Below, piece after piece: positions 56,067 to 64,000 of a stretch of DNA of 64,000 bases. The DNA is from Rhodanobacter lindaniclasticus. Lineage in GTDB: Bacteria > Pseudomonadota > Gammaproteobacteria > Xanthomonadales > Rhodanobacteraceae. Both the position numbers and the translations under genes were made by a program. Location of the stretch: the NCBI RefSeq assembly GCF_004799035.1, contig NZ_MWIO01000020.1, forward strand, positions 1 through 64,000. The letters run 5' to 3'. The notes below the pieces were generated by a model. That model had not been told where the DNA came from, did no database searches, and saw only the letters and a list, made by a program, of their open reading frames with translations. Within the stretch, counting starts at the first letter, position 1. The number at the start of each line of letters is the position of its first letter.

Positions 56067-57461
56067 TCACTTGGCGGACGACTCCGCCATCGGCGCGGGC
56101 GAGCGCTCGAAGCTGCCCGCGAAGCCGGGGAACACCACCGGGCTTTCGTAGCCGTCGGCCGAGACCGCCGACACGCCGAAGAACCAGTCGTCGATCACCA
56201 CGTCGGTCAGCACCGCCTGGTCAACATCGCCGACCGCGCGCGCGTACTGCCATTGCGGCGCGGTAGTGTCGCGCCAGTGCACGCGGTAGCCGGCGGCGCC
56301 GGGCACCTTGCGCCAGCTCACCGTGGTGTCGGTGGCCAGCGCGCCCTTGGTCTCGACCTGCGTCGGCGGCGCCGGTGCGCGGCTCAGGCTGGCCATGGTG
56401 ATCGCGTTGAGCGCGGTGACCCGCGCCAGGTAGCGGAAGTCGATGCCGTCGATGGTGTCGCCGTAGTCGATGCCGCCTTCCTTGCGCAGGTCCTGGTGCT
56501 GGCGGGTGTAGTTCTCGTGCGCCTCGCTGACCCGCACGGCCGGATAGCCGGCCTGCAGGAACGGCACCTGGTCGCCGCCGCGGCCGAAGCGGTCGGTGCG
56601 GTAGATCATGCGCACGTCGAGGTCGGGCAGGTACTGCCCGGCGAGGCGGTCGATGTAGCGCGCCAGGTTGCGCGAGGGCGAATCGACCTCGCCGCCGTGG
56701 TAGCGGCGGTAGTCCGCCTGGGCCTGGCTTTCGTTGGTCTTGGTGCCTTCGGAGAACACGCGCACGGTGGTGTTGTCGATCACGCCGTTCTGGCCGTGGC
56801 TGTTGCCGACGATGTCGTTGTTGAGCTCGGCCTCCACCTTCCAGCCGTGCGCCACCGCGTAGTCGGCCAGCACCTTGCCGCCGTACAGGCCCTGCTCCTC
56901 GCCGGACAGCGCGGCGAACACCAGGGTGGCGCGGTTGTCGTACTTCGACAGCAGCCGCGCGGCCTCGATCAGCGCCGCCACGCCGGAGGCGTCGTCGTTG
57001 GCGCCGGGGGCATCGCTGGTGGTGTTCATCACGTCGCTGACGCGCGAGTCCAGGTGGCCGGTGATCACGATGACGCGCTCCGGGTCAGTGCTGCCGCGCT
57101 TGATCGCCACCACGTCCATCACCTCGGTGGGCCTGGGTGCGCGCTTGCCGCTGAACATCTGCGAGGGCGTGACGACTTCGATGCAGCCGCCGCAGTCCTT
57201 GGCGATCGCCTCGAAGCGCGACTTCACCCAGCGTCGGGCGGCGCCGATGCCGCGGGTGTCGGACTTGGTGTCGGACAGCGTGTGGCGGGTGCCGAAGCCG
57301 ACCAGGCGGGTGATCGTCATGCGCAGTTCGACCTGGCTCGGGGCGTCGGCCAGCGCGTGCAGCGACGGTTGTTCGCGCGGTACCGCCGGAAAATCCGTCG
57401 CGGCGGCAGCCGGCATGCAGGCAAGCAGGAGCAGGGCGGACGGCAGCGTCAAGCGGAGCAT
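56067..57461 (-). CDS. Secreted M28 family aminopeptidase with fibronectin III-like domain
   Basis: The 464-residue exported zinc peptidase has a signal peptide (about residues 1-21) and all five metal-ligand motifs of family M28: TGHLDSR, PGANDDASG, SGEEQGLYG, NNDIVGNS and SEAHENYT. A C-terminal domain (PAPPTQVETKGALATD...WRKVPGAAGYRVHW) resembles fibronectin III. Family members remove N-terminal residues from peptides outside the cell. It lies downstream of the S53 protease gene, past that gene's terminator, so the two are separate units that would cooperate in protein digestion. Confidence 0.92.
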   Translation of the reverse strand: MLRLTLPSALLLLACMPAAAATDFPAVPREQPSLHALADAPSQVELRMTITRLVGFGTRHTLSDTKSDTRGIGAARRWVKSRFEAIAKDCGGCIEVVTPSQMFSGKRAPRPTEVMDVVAIKRGSTDPERVIVITGHLDSRVSDVMNTTSDAPGANDDASGVAALIEAARLLSKYDNRATLVFAALSGEEQGLYGGKVLADYAVAHGWKVEAELNNDIVGNSHGQNGVIDNTTVRVFSEGTKTNESQAQADYRRYHGGEVDSPSRNLARYIDRLAGQYLPDLDVRMIYRTDRFGRGGDQVPFLQAGYPAVRVSEAHENYTRQHQDLRKEGGIDYGDTIDGIDFRYLARVTALNAITMASLSRAPAPPTQVETKGALATDTTVSWRKVPGAAGYRVHWRDTTAPQWQYARAVGDVDQAVLTDVVIDDWFFGVSAVSADGYESPVVFPGFAGSFERSPAPMAESSAK

Positions 57462-57517
57462 CGTGAGTCCTCGGCGGCGAAAAACCGACCATACAACCTG
57501 GCGTGCCCGCGTGGCGC

Positions 57518-57546
57518 AAAAAAAAGCCTGCCCGGGCGGGGCAGGC
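57518..57546 (-). terminator. Intrinsic terminator of the S53 protease gene
   Basis: An 8-bp perfect stem (GCCTGCCC/GGGCAGGC, 5-base loop) is followed on the minus strand by eight T. It lies about 60 bases after the stop codon of the S53 protease gene. Confidence 0.9.
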
Positions 57547-57607
57547 CGAAGCCTTCCGTGGCTTCCATGAAAAGCTGCGCTTCCCTGCGCAGTACGGGGC
57601 TTGCAGG

Positions 57608-60136
57608 TTACGGGTTGTAGCTGCCTTCCAGCGTTACGCCGCTGTAGGTCCGATACGCGCGCACCATGATGTAGTAGGTGCCCGGGGTCGGTGCCGAGGC
57701 GGTGCAGCTCTCGCTGTTGCCCGACACGTAGGGGCGGCAGTCGTAGCTGCTGGTGGTCGGCTGCGAGCCCAACTTCACGTACAGGTCGGCATCACCCGAG
57801 CCGCCGGCGATGTTGATGTTGAGGTTGCTGGCCCCCGACGGCACCACCATCGTGTAGTACACGGCGTTGTTGCGAGTCGCGGCCAGGCCGGTCACCGGCA
57901 CGCCGTTCTGCAGCACGTTGCCGCCACCGCCACCACCGCTGCCGGTGCTCCAGGTCGCCTTGACGCTGACGCCGGAGAACGCGGTGTAGCCGTTCAACAT
58001 CACGTAGTAGGTGCCGGCCTGCGGCGAGGCCACGGTGCAGCTCTCGTTGTTGCCGCTGATGTACGGCCGGCAGTCGTAGCTGGACAGGGTCGGGGCGGAG
58101 CCGAACCTGGTGTACAGGTCCGCGTCGCCGGTGCCGCCGGACTCGGAGATCACCAGGTTGCTGGCGCCGGCCGGAATCACCACGGTGTAGAACAACTGCG
58201 CGCCCTGGGCGCCGGACTGGCCGGTGAGCGCCACGCCGTTCTGCAACTGGTTGCCGCCACCGCCGCTGGAGCTGACCGTCACCGATTGCGTCTTGGTGTT
58301 GGTCGCGCCGTCGTTGTCGGTCACCGTCAGCGACACGCTGTAGGTACCGGCCGCCGCATAGGTGTGGCTGGGGTTGGTCGCGGTGGAGGTGGCGCCGTCG
58401 CCGAAGTTCCACGAGCGCGAGGCGATCGAGCCGTCGCTGTCGCTGGAGCTGTCGGTGAAGCTCACGCTCAGGCCGTTGATCGAATCGCTGAAGTTGGCGA
58501 CCGGCGGCACGTTGCTGCCGCCGCCGCCGATATCGCTGGCCGCGCCGCTGATGATCAGTTCGCCGCGACCGGTGGCCAGGTCATAGCCGGCGCTCGCCGT
58601 CTCGCCGCCGTTGTTGCCCGAAGTGATGTCGTGGAAGTCGGACGCGGGCAGCTGGTACAGCAGCGGTGCGGCAAAGCCGACGCCGGAACCCTTGATCGCG
58701 ATGATCCGAGCCCACGCGCCGGCAAACAGCGGTGCCGACAGGCTGGTGCCGCCGTACTGCTGGGTGGCGCCGCTGACGATGATCTTCGCGCCCGAGTTCG
58801 GGTCGGCATCGTAGGCGATGTCCGGCAGACCGCGCGTGCTGCCCGGGGCCACGCCGTTCTGCCAGCTCGGCTGCGGCTCGAAGGTGCTGGAGCTGCCGCC
58901 GCCGCTGGTCCACACGGTGGCGCTGTTCCAGGTGGTGGTCGACGCATTCAGCGTGGTGCCGCCCACCGCCACCACGTACTGCGACGCGGCCGGCCAGCTC
59001 GGCGTGACGCCGCCGTCGCCGCACTCGTCGGCGCCGGAATCGCCGGTGGAGATCGAGAAGGTCTGCCCCTGCGCCACGGCCTGCTGGAAGATCTGGTCCT
59101 GCGCCGCGGCCGAGCCGTCGCCCTGCGCACTGGTTTCGCATTCACCCAGCGAGACGTTGATGATCTTGGTCGCGTTGGCGTTGACGATGGTGTTGAAGTC
59201 CGCCGTCAGGTCGCTGTTGGACAGCGTGGGGATGTTGTAGAAGATCAGGCTGCCGACATGGCCGCCGGCCATGCCGACGATGTCCTGGCTGTCCAGGCTC
59301 CACTCGCCCAGGCCGCTGGTGTCGCTGCTGGTGCCGTTGGTGTTGACCGTCTGCGTGGTTACCGTCGGCAGGCCGTTCTGCGAGGTGAACGTGTTGAGGT
59401 CGGTAATCGTCTGGGTGATCTTGCCCTGGGTGACGATGCCCACCGGCACGCCGGCCGCCGTGGTCACGCCGCTGCCGCCGTAGATCGAGGCGAACTCGAC
59501 CGGGTTGTGGCCGGTCACTGCCTGCGTGGTGTAACCCGATTGCATAGGCTTGGCGAAGGTGTGCGCCTGGTGCACGCTCTGCAGGCCGATCACCGACAGC
59601 ACCACGTCCTGCAGCGAGGCAGGGATGTGCACGTCGTCGTTGTGCATGTACGCCATGCGGCCATCCTTGGTGCGCACCTGGGCAAACGTGGTCTTGAACG
59701 CGGCGCCGGCGGTATCGGCGCGGCCATCGGCCGACACCAGCATCCGGTTTGGCGAGATCTGCACGTTGGTGAAGCCGGCTGCGCGCAGCCAGGCCGCCAC
59801 CCTGTTCGCCTGCGTGGCGGTGGGCGAATAGCTGGTGACGAACTGCGGCGTCGTCATCGAGCGCTGCACCATCGACAGCGGCGAGCTCTTGGCGGTGGCG
59901 ATGAAGCTGTGCAGCTGGGCCGGGTTGCGCAATTTCAGCGCCACCTCGATGTGCATCGGCTGTGCGCTGGACAGCGCGCCGCTGACCACGTCGCCCTGAC
60001 GCAGCACGGTGGCGTGCTGGTTCAGCGCGACGAAAGTGGTGCCGCTGGTGATGCTGGCTGGCGTGGCGCCCAGCGCACCGGCTGCCGCGAAACTGATCGC
60101 GGCGGCCAGCAACTTGAGACGATGATGACTTGGCAT
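57608..60136 (-). CDS. Secreted S53 (sedolisin/pseudomonalisin) protease with PKD and two PPC domains
   Basis: The 842-residue acid-active serine-carboxyl protease has a signal peptide (about 1-24), a S53 pro-domain (about 25-190) and a catalytic domain (about 200-520). Glu and Asp of the triad are in GLGEWSLDSQDIVGMAGG, and the Ser is in YGGTSLSAPLFAGAW. A PKD domain (SWNFGDGATSTATNPSHTY) follows, then two pre-peptidase C-terminal domains of about 110 residues each with matching ends (YDCRPYISGNNESC and YDCRPYVSGNSESC). Such tails are often removed after secretion. GGGAG precedes the chosen ATG. Confidence 0.94.
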   Translation of the reverse strand: MPSHHRLKLLAAAISFAAAGALGATPASITSGTTFVALNQHATVLRQGDVVSGALSSAQPMHIEVALKLRNPAQLHSFIATAKSSPLSMVQRSMTTPQFVTSYSPTATQANRVAAWLRAAGFTNVQISPNRMLVSADGRADTAGAAFKTTFAQVRTKDGRMAYMHNDDVHIPASLQDVVLSVIGLQSVHQAHTFAKPMQSGYTTQAVTGHNPVEFASIYGGSGVTTAAGVPVGIVTQGKITQTITDLNTFTSQNGLPTVTTQTVNTNGTSSDTSGLGEWSLDSQDIVGMAGGHVGSLIFYNIPTLSNSDLTADFNTIVNANATKIINVSLGECETSAQGDGSAAAQDQIFQQAVAQGQTFSISTGDSGADECGDGGVTPSWPAASQYVVAVGGTTLNASTTTWNSATVWTSGGGSSSTFEPQPSWQNGVAPGSTRGLPDIAYDADPNSGAKIIVSGATQQYGGTSLSAPLFAGAWARIIAIKGSGVGFAAPLLYQLPASDFHDITSGNNGGETASAGYDLATGRGELIISGAASDIGGGGSNVPPVANFSDSINGLSVSFTDSSSDSDGSIASRSWNFGDGATSTATNPSHTYAAAGTYSVSLTVTDNDGATNTKTQSVTVSSSGGGGNQLQNGVALTGQSGAQGAQLFYTVVIPAGASNLVISESGGTGDADLYTRFGSAPTLSSYDCRPYISGNNESCTVASPQAGTYYVMLNGYTAFSGVSVKATWSTGSGGGGGGNVLQNGVPVTGLAATRNNAVYYTMVVPSGASNLNINIAGGSGDADLYVKLGSQPTTSSYDCRPYVSGNSESCTASAPTPGTYYIMVRAYRTYSGVTLEGSYNP

Positions 60137-60835
60137 GGTGACTCCCGAAGTTTTTTGAGGCAAAGCGCTGCCCTGAGACTGCCCGCGCCTCATTGGTTGA
60201 TTTGCCGCGCGTGCACGGCATCCGTGATTTTTTGAAGCGGACCGACGATCCCGTACCCGCTTCGGTCGGCCCTCCCCTGGTGAGTCCTTGAGGGCCAGCT
60301 GCGGGCATGTCGCATGCCATTGACTGCAGGCCATGCGTCATTGCATGGCTGCTTGACAGGATCATTCGCCAAACTCCCCGTTGGCGAACCGCACGACGGT
60401 ATGGCGCTGCGATTAATCCGGTCAATAGGACTTTTTCCGGCTCGCAGTGATTTTCGTCACAACGGTTCGAGCGTCATCGGGCGGTCCCGGATGGCGTAAT
60501 TATTTGCGGTATGTTGCGCTGCGTCCGCTTGCTCGGTAGCCCGGCTGAAACGGCGCCATGGAGGGCATGGGCGGCATCGCGGGTGATGAAGTATTCCATC
60601 AGGCAAGGTCTCCCTTCCTGGATTATTCAGCGATTTCACGTGGCCCGCGAACATAATCGCATTGTCGAATGAAATTGCGTTTTCCGCAGCGCCGCGCGGC
60701 GAAAGAACTTGCCGAATGGAGTGTTGCCGGGAAGTGCGCCCTGCGCCCCCGAACAGCATGCCGCGGTCAGTTTCGATTCAGACTGCACCGACGCGCCGGC
60801 ATGCGTCGTTTGGTGACGCGTGCGACCATGGCCGG
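60137..60835. other. 699-base gap of lower GC between divergent genes
   Basis: The gap separates the S53 protease and the flavoprotein gene. Its GC content is visibly lower than the surroundings, with words such as GGATTAATCG, GTAATTATTTGC and CATAATCGCATTG. One 41-codon frame with a ribosome binding site is listed separately. No tRNA, repeat or known RNA was recognised; it probably holds the promoters of both flanking genes. Confidence 0.6.
60474..60599 (-). CDS. Possible 41-residue peptide
   Basis: A short frame starts MEYFITRDAAHALHG and ends IITPSGTAR. AGGGAG lies 9 bases before the ATG. It is in the lower-GC gap, and codon use is not clearly biased, so it may be chance. No family is recognised. 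Confidence 0.25.
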   Translation of the reverse strand: MEYFITRDAAHALHGAVSAGLPSKRTQRNIPQIITPSGTAR

Positions 60836-62071
60836 ATGTCTATCCGCGCAACGCCCCGACTTGCCGTCATCGGCGGTGGCCCCGCCGGCCTGATGGCGGC
60901 GGAGACCGCGCGCGCCGCGGGCGTCGAGGTGGACCTGTACGACGCGATGGGCTCGGTCGGACGCAAGTTTCTCCTGGCCGGCAAGGGCGGCCTCAACCTC
61001 ACCCACGGCGAGGCGCCGGATCGGTTCGTGGCCCGCTATGGCGCGCGCCAGGCGGAGGTGGGTCGCTGGCTGGCCGCGTTCGATGCGCCGGCATTGCGCG
61101 CGTGGGCGGCCGAGCTTGGCGTGGAGACCTTCGTTGGCAGTTCCGGCCGCGTGTTTCCGCGGGATCTGAAGGCGGCGCCGCTGCTGCGTCGCTGGGTGCG
61201 CCGCGTGCGCGACGCGGGCGTGGGTTTCCACATGCATCATCGCTGGCTCGGCTGGCAGGCGGATGGCTCGCTGCGTTTCGCCACGCCGCAGGGCGAACGG
61301 ATGATCCACGCCGGTGCGGCGATCCTCGCGCTCGGCGGCGCCAGCTGGCCGCAACTGGGCTCCGACGGTGGCTGGGTGGCGGCTCTGCAACGCGCCGGCA
61401 TCGACATCGCGCCGCTGCAGAGCGCGAACTGCGGTTTCGAGCTCGACTGGAGCGACCACCTGCGCAGCCGCTTCGCCGGTGCACCGCTGAAACCGGTGGT
61501 GGCGCACTGGGTGGACCGCGACGGCACGGCCCGTTCGCGTCAGGGCGAATTCGTGCTCAGCGAATACGGCATCGAGGGCAGCCTGGTCTACGCGATCGGC
61601 GCCGAGCTGCGCGAGCAGATCGCCGCGCGCGGCGAGGCCGGCTTGATGCTGGACCTGGTGCCGGGCTACGCGCAGGCGGTGCTGGCCGAACGGCTCGCCG
61701 CACCGCGCGGCAAGCACAGCATCGGCGACTGGCTGCGCCGCCGCGCCGGGCTGGATGCGGCGAAGTGCGCGCTGGTGTTCGAGCTCACCGACAAAGCCAC
61801 CCTGGCCGATCCGCTGGCGCTCGCCGCGCAGCTGAAGGCCTTGCCGTTGCGCCTGCGCGCGCCGCGCCCGATCGCCGAGTCGATCAGCACCGCCGGCGGC
61901 GTGCGGCTCGAAGCGCTCGATGTCGACCTGATGCTGCGCGCTCGCCCAGGCACGTTCTGCGCCGGCGAAATGCTGGACTGGGAAGCACCCACCGGCGGCT
62001 ACCTGCTCACCGCCTGCTTCGCCAGCGGCCTGCTCGCCGGCCGCGCTGTCGCGCGCTGGCTGGGCCGCTGA
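60836..62071 (+). CDS. HI0933-family (BaiN/RdsA-like) FAD-dependent oxidoreductase
   Basis: The 411-residue flavoprotein has the FAD motif LAVIGGGPAGLMAAETARA, then GSVGRKFLLAGKGGLNLTHG, the hallmark of the HI0933/TIGR03862-like group, and ends with GTFCAGEMLDWEAPTGGYLL. The flavin fold is sure; the reaction is not known for this subgroup. The open frame begins earlier, but the ATG that precedes the FAD motif by 8 residues is used. It converges on the glutamine cyclotransferase gene with 12 bases between stops. Confidence 0.88.
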   Translation: MSIRATPRLAVIGGGPAGLMAAETARAAGVEVDLYDAMGSVGRKFLLAGKGGLNLTHGEAPDRFVARYGARQAEVGRWLAAFDAPALRAWAAELGVETFVGSSGRVFPRDLKAAPLLRRWVRRVRDAGVGFHMHHRWLGWQADGSLRFATPQGERMIHAGAAILALGGASWPQLGSDGGWVAALQRAGIDIAPLQSANCGFELDWSDHLRSRFAGAPLKPVVAHWVDRDGTARSRQGEFVLSEYGIEGSLVYAIGAELREQIAARGEAGLMLDLVPGYAQAVLAERLAAPRGKHSIGDWLRRRAGLDAAKCALVFELTDKATLADPLALAAQLKALPLRLRAPRPIAESISTAGGVRLEALDVDLMLRARPGTFCAGEMLDWEAPTGGYLLTACFASGLLAGRAVARWLGR

Positions 62072-62083
62072 GATCCTGCCGGC

Positions 62084-62863
62084 TCAACGTGCGGGCTGTT
62101 TCACCAGCTCGATCTCGAACAGCTTCGGCCAGTGCTTGCCGGTGACGAACAGGCGCTTGCCGCGTGCGTCCCAGGCGATGCCGTTGAGCACGTCGTTCAT
62201 CGGCACCGGCAGGGTGCTCACGTCGAACAGCCCGGTGAGGTCGATCCAGCCCACGACGTGGCCGCTGGCCGGGTCGATGCGCGCGATGCGGTTGGTCAGC
62301 CAGACGTTGGCGTAGATCTCGCCGTCCACCCATTCCAGCTCGTTGAGGTTGGTCACCGGCGCGCCGTCGGCAGTGACGGTGATGCTGCCCACGCGGGCCA
62401 GGGTGGCGGGGTCGAGGATGCGCAGCACGGACGAGCCGTCGCTCATGTAGATGCGGTGCTCGTCCCGGGTCAGCGCCCACCCTTCGCCGGGATAGCTGAA
62501 CGTGCGGCGCAGTTTGAAGTCGTCCAGGCCGTAGACGAAGCCGGTCCGGGCTTGCCAGGTGAGCTGGATCAGCTCGCCGTTCCACGCGACGATGCCTTCG
62601 CCGAAATACTGTGCCGGCACGTCATGCCGCTGCAGCACCTTGCCGCTTTCCAGTTGCACCTTGCGGACGGTCGAGGCGCCCTTTTCTCCGGTGCTTTCGT
62701 AGAGGAAGCCGTCCTTGTAGAACAGCCCCTCGGTGTAGGCCGAGGTGTCGTGCGGGTAGACATGCACGATGCGGTAGCCGTAGACCGGGATCGCCGCATG
62801 GCAGGCGGTGGTGGCAAGCAGCAGGACGAGGAGGATGAGCAGGCGTCGCATGCGGGTTTCCAT
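62084..62863 (-). CDS. Glutaminyl-peptide (glutamine) cyclotransferase, exported
   Basis: The 259-residue protein is a plant-type five-bladed beta-propeller glutamine cyclotransferase, which converts N-terminal Gln to pyroglutamate. Characteristic segments are PHDTSAYTEGLFYKDGFLYE, GEGIVAWNGELIQLTW, GEGWALTRDEHRIYMSDG, and LNELEWVDGEIYANVW. A signal peptide (MRRLLILLVLLLATTACHA) directs it to the periplasm. The start may be at 62863 or 62851; the second has GGAAA at good distance. It lies 5 bases after dbpA and is probably co-transcribed. Confidence 0.92.
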   Translation of the reverse strand: METRMRRLLILLVLLLATTACHAAIPVYGYRIVHVYPHDTSAYTEGLFYKDGFLYESTGEKGASTVRKVQLESGKVLQRHDVPAQYFGEGIVAWNGELIQLTWQARTGFVYGLDDFKLRRTFSYPGEGWALTRDEHRIYMSDGSSVLRILDPATLARVGSITVTADGAPVTNLNELEWVDGEIYANVWLTNRIARIDPASGHVVGWIDLTGLFDVSTLPVPMNDVLNGIAWDARGKRLFVTGKHWPKLFEIELVKQPAR

Positions 62864-62868
62864 GAGGG

Positions 62869-64000
62869 TCAGGCCAGCGCGCGCACGCGGAAGTTGCGGC
62901 CCTTGATGCGGCCGGCGCGCAGGCGTTCCAGTGCCTTGTTGGCCAGCGCACGACTGATCGCCACGTAGGCGCGGGTAGCGAACACGTCGATCTTGCCGAT
63001 GTCATTCGCGGCCAGCCCGGCGTCGCCGGTGAGCGCACCGAGGATATCGCCGGGACGCAGCTTGTCCTGCCGGCCGGCGTCGATCACCAGGGTTTTCATC
63101 GGTGCCAGGTGCAGGGTCTTGCCGCGTGGCGGCGCAATCTTCAGCGGGCGCCACGGCAGCGGCGTGCCGTTCGACTCCTCGATGTTCGCCGCCTTCGGCC
63201 GCTCGCGTGGGGTGCACAGCGTGATCGCCAGGCCCGCCTCGCCGGCGCGGCCGGTGCGGCCGATGCGGTGGGTGTGGGTTTCCGGGTCGTGCGCGATGTC
63301 GTAGCTGACCACCAGCGGCAGTGCGGCGATGTCCAGCCCGCGCGCGGCCACGTCGGTGGCCACCAGCACCGCGCAGCTGTGGTTGGCGAAGCGCACCAGC
63401 ACCTCGTCGCGGTCGCGCTGCTCCATGTCGCCGTGCAGCGCCAGCGCGGAGAAGCCGCGGCGGTCGAGTTCGTGCGCCACCGCGTCCACTTCGCGGCGCA
63501 TGTTGCAGAACACCAGGGCCTGCTCGCCCCGCTCGCCTGCCAGCAACTGCGCCAGCGCGTCGAGTTTCTGCGCCGGTTCCACCTCGTGGAAGCGCTGCTC
63601 GATCGCCGGCTTCTCGTCGGCCGGCGCGGCCACCGTCACTTCGACCGGATCCTTCTGCACGCGCTGGCTCACCGCGCGGATCTCGTCCGGGTAGGTGGCC
63701 GAGAACAGCAGGGTCTGATGATGTTTCGCGATGCGTCCGATGATGTCGTCGATCGCCTCCGAAAAACCCATGTCGAGCATGCGGTCGGCCTCGTCCAGCA
63801 CCAGCACCTTGATGCCGCCGCCATGCAGGCTTTGCCGCTTCAGGTGCTCCTGCACGCGGCCGGGCGTGCCCACGACGATGTGCGGGTCGTGGGTGAGCGA
63901 GGCCAGCTGCGGACCCAGTGGCATGCCGCCGCACAGCGTCAGCAGCTTCACGTTGGGAATGTTCGCCGCCAGCTTGCGGATCGCCTTGCTGACCTGGTCG
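62869..64000 (-). CDS. dbpA: ATP-dependent RNA helicase DbpA (5' end outside the window)
   Basis: DbpA is a DEAD-box helicase that acts on 23S rRNA hairpin 92 in 50S ribosome assembly. The visible 377 residues begin just before motif Ib and include VGTPGR, the DEAD box in VLDEADRMLDMGF, SAT, CNMRREVDAVA, ATDVAARGLDIA and the motif VI HRIGRTGRAG. The last 75 or so residues, after MKTLVIDAGRQDKLRPGDIL, form the DbpA RNA-binding domain that distinguishes it from RhlE/RhlB. The Q motif and Walker A lie beyond position 64000. Confidence 0.94.
   Translation of the reverse strand, partial: DQVSKAIRKLAANIPNVKLLTLCGGMPLGPQLASLTHDPHIVVGTPGRVQEHLKRQSLHGGGIKVLVLDEADRMLDMGFSEAIDDIIGRIAKHHQTLLFSATYPDEIRAVSQRVQKDPVEVTVAAPADEKPAIEQRFHEVEPAQKLDALAQLLAGERGEQALVFCNMRREVDAVAHELDRRGFSALALHGDMEQRDRDEVLVRFANHSCAVLVATDVAARGLDIAALPLVVSYDIAHDPETHTHRIGRTGRAGEAGLAITLCTPRERPKAANIEESNGTPLPWRPLKIAPPRGKTLHLAPMKTLVIDAGRQDKLRPGDILGALTGDAGLAANDIGKIDVFATRAYVAISRALANKALERLRAGRIKGRNFRVRALA

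Overview
The window is a high-GC chromosomal segment of a gammaproteobacterium, most likely Rhodanobacteraceae/Xanthomonadales (Rhodanobacter- or Dyella-like). The reasons are a TonB-dependent-receptor-centred polysaccharide locus with xyl-box-type operators as in Xanthomonas, a bioB-bioF-bioH-bioC cluster near comF, a denitrification-type NirK, and an EstA-type autotransporter esterase. This placement is inferred from gene content and base composition, not from a search. I see no insertion sequence, prophage, CRISPR array, rRNA or tRNA.

Left part (1-15.5 kb), housekeeping and mixed genes: an autotransporter GDSL esterase, tex, a GYF/RDD membrane protein, mnmG, a 589-base non-coding gap with a CRP/Clp-type site and structured elements, a small acidic protein, pepN, an aldose 1-epimerase overlapping a serine racemase-like enzyme, an EamA exporter, tag, and an ACT/V4R-like protein.

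Biotin/nitrite part (15.5-24.7 kb): bioB, bioF, trhO, bioH and bioC lie on the minus strand with overlaps at trhO/bioH and bioH/bioC. A BirA-operator-like inverted repeat sits on the bioB promoter. Palindromic REP-like repeats lie between bioF and bioB and inside the 3' end of trhO. Upstream come a three-part NirK (DoxX-like membrane module, two-cupredoxin core, C-terminal cytochrome c), comF, and a second aldose 1-epimerase.

Carbohydrate part (24.7-54.8 kb): about 30 kb devoted to plant polysaccharide, best read as glucuronoxylan plus beta-glucan/xyloglucan. It has four transcription units. (a) GH3 glucosidase, GPH symporter and GH43, behind the operator TGATAGCGCTATCA. (b) A large TonB-dependent receptor, SapC, a JmjC-type cupin, a flavin halogenase-like protein, a DUF6445-like putative oxygenase and a GH9 enzyme, behind TGTTAGCGCTAACA. 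(c) GH67 alpha-glucuronidase, a GQSNM-type acetylesterase, GH43 and GH3 beta-xylosidase, divergent from a LacI-type regulator with TGTTACCGCTAACA between them. (d) xylB-xylA-sugar porter, again behind TGTTAGCGCTAACA. The likely flow is import by the receptor, removal of acetyl and glucuronyl groups, hydrolysis to xylose, then XylA/XylB to xylulose-5-phosphate, all under one LacI-family regulator. The SapC, cupin, halogenase and DUF6445 genes have no clear role and are the best candidate for an undescribed function.

Right part (54.8-64 kb): a UbiA prenyltransferase, a secreted M28 aminopeptidase, a secreted S53 (sedolisin) protease with PKD and two PPC domains, a 699-base gap of lower GC, an HI0933-type flavoprotein, a glutamine cyclotransferase, and dbpA cut by the window edge.
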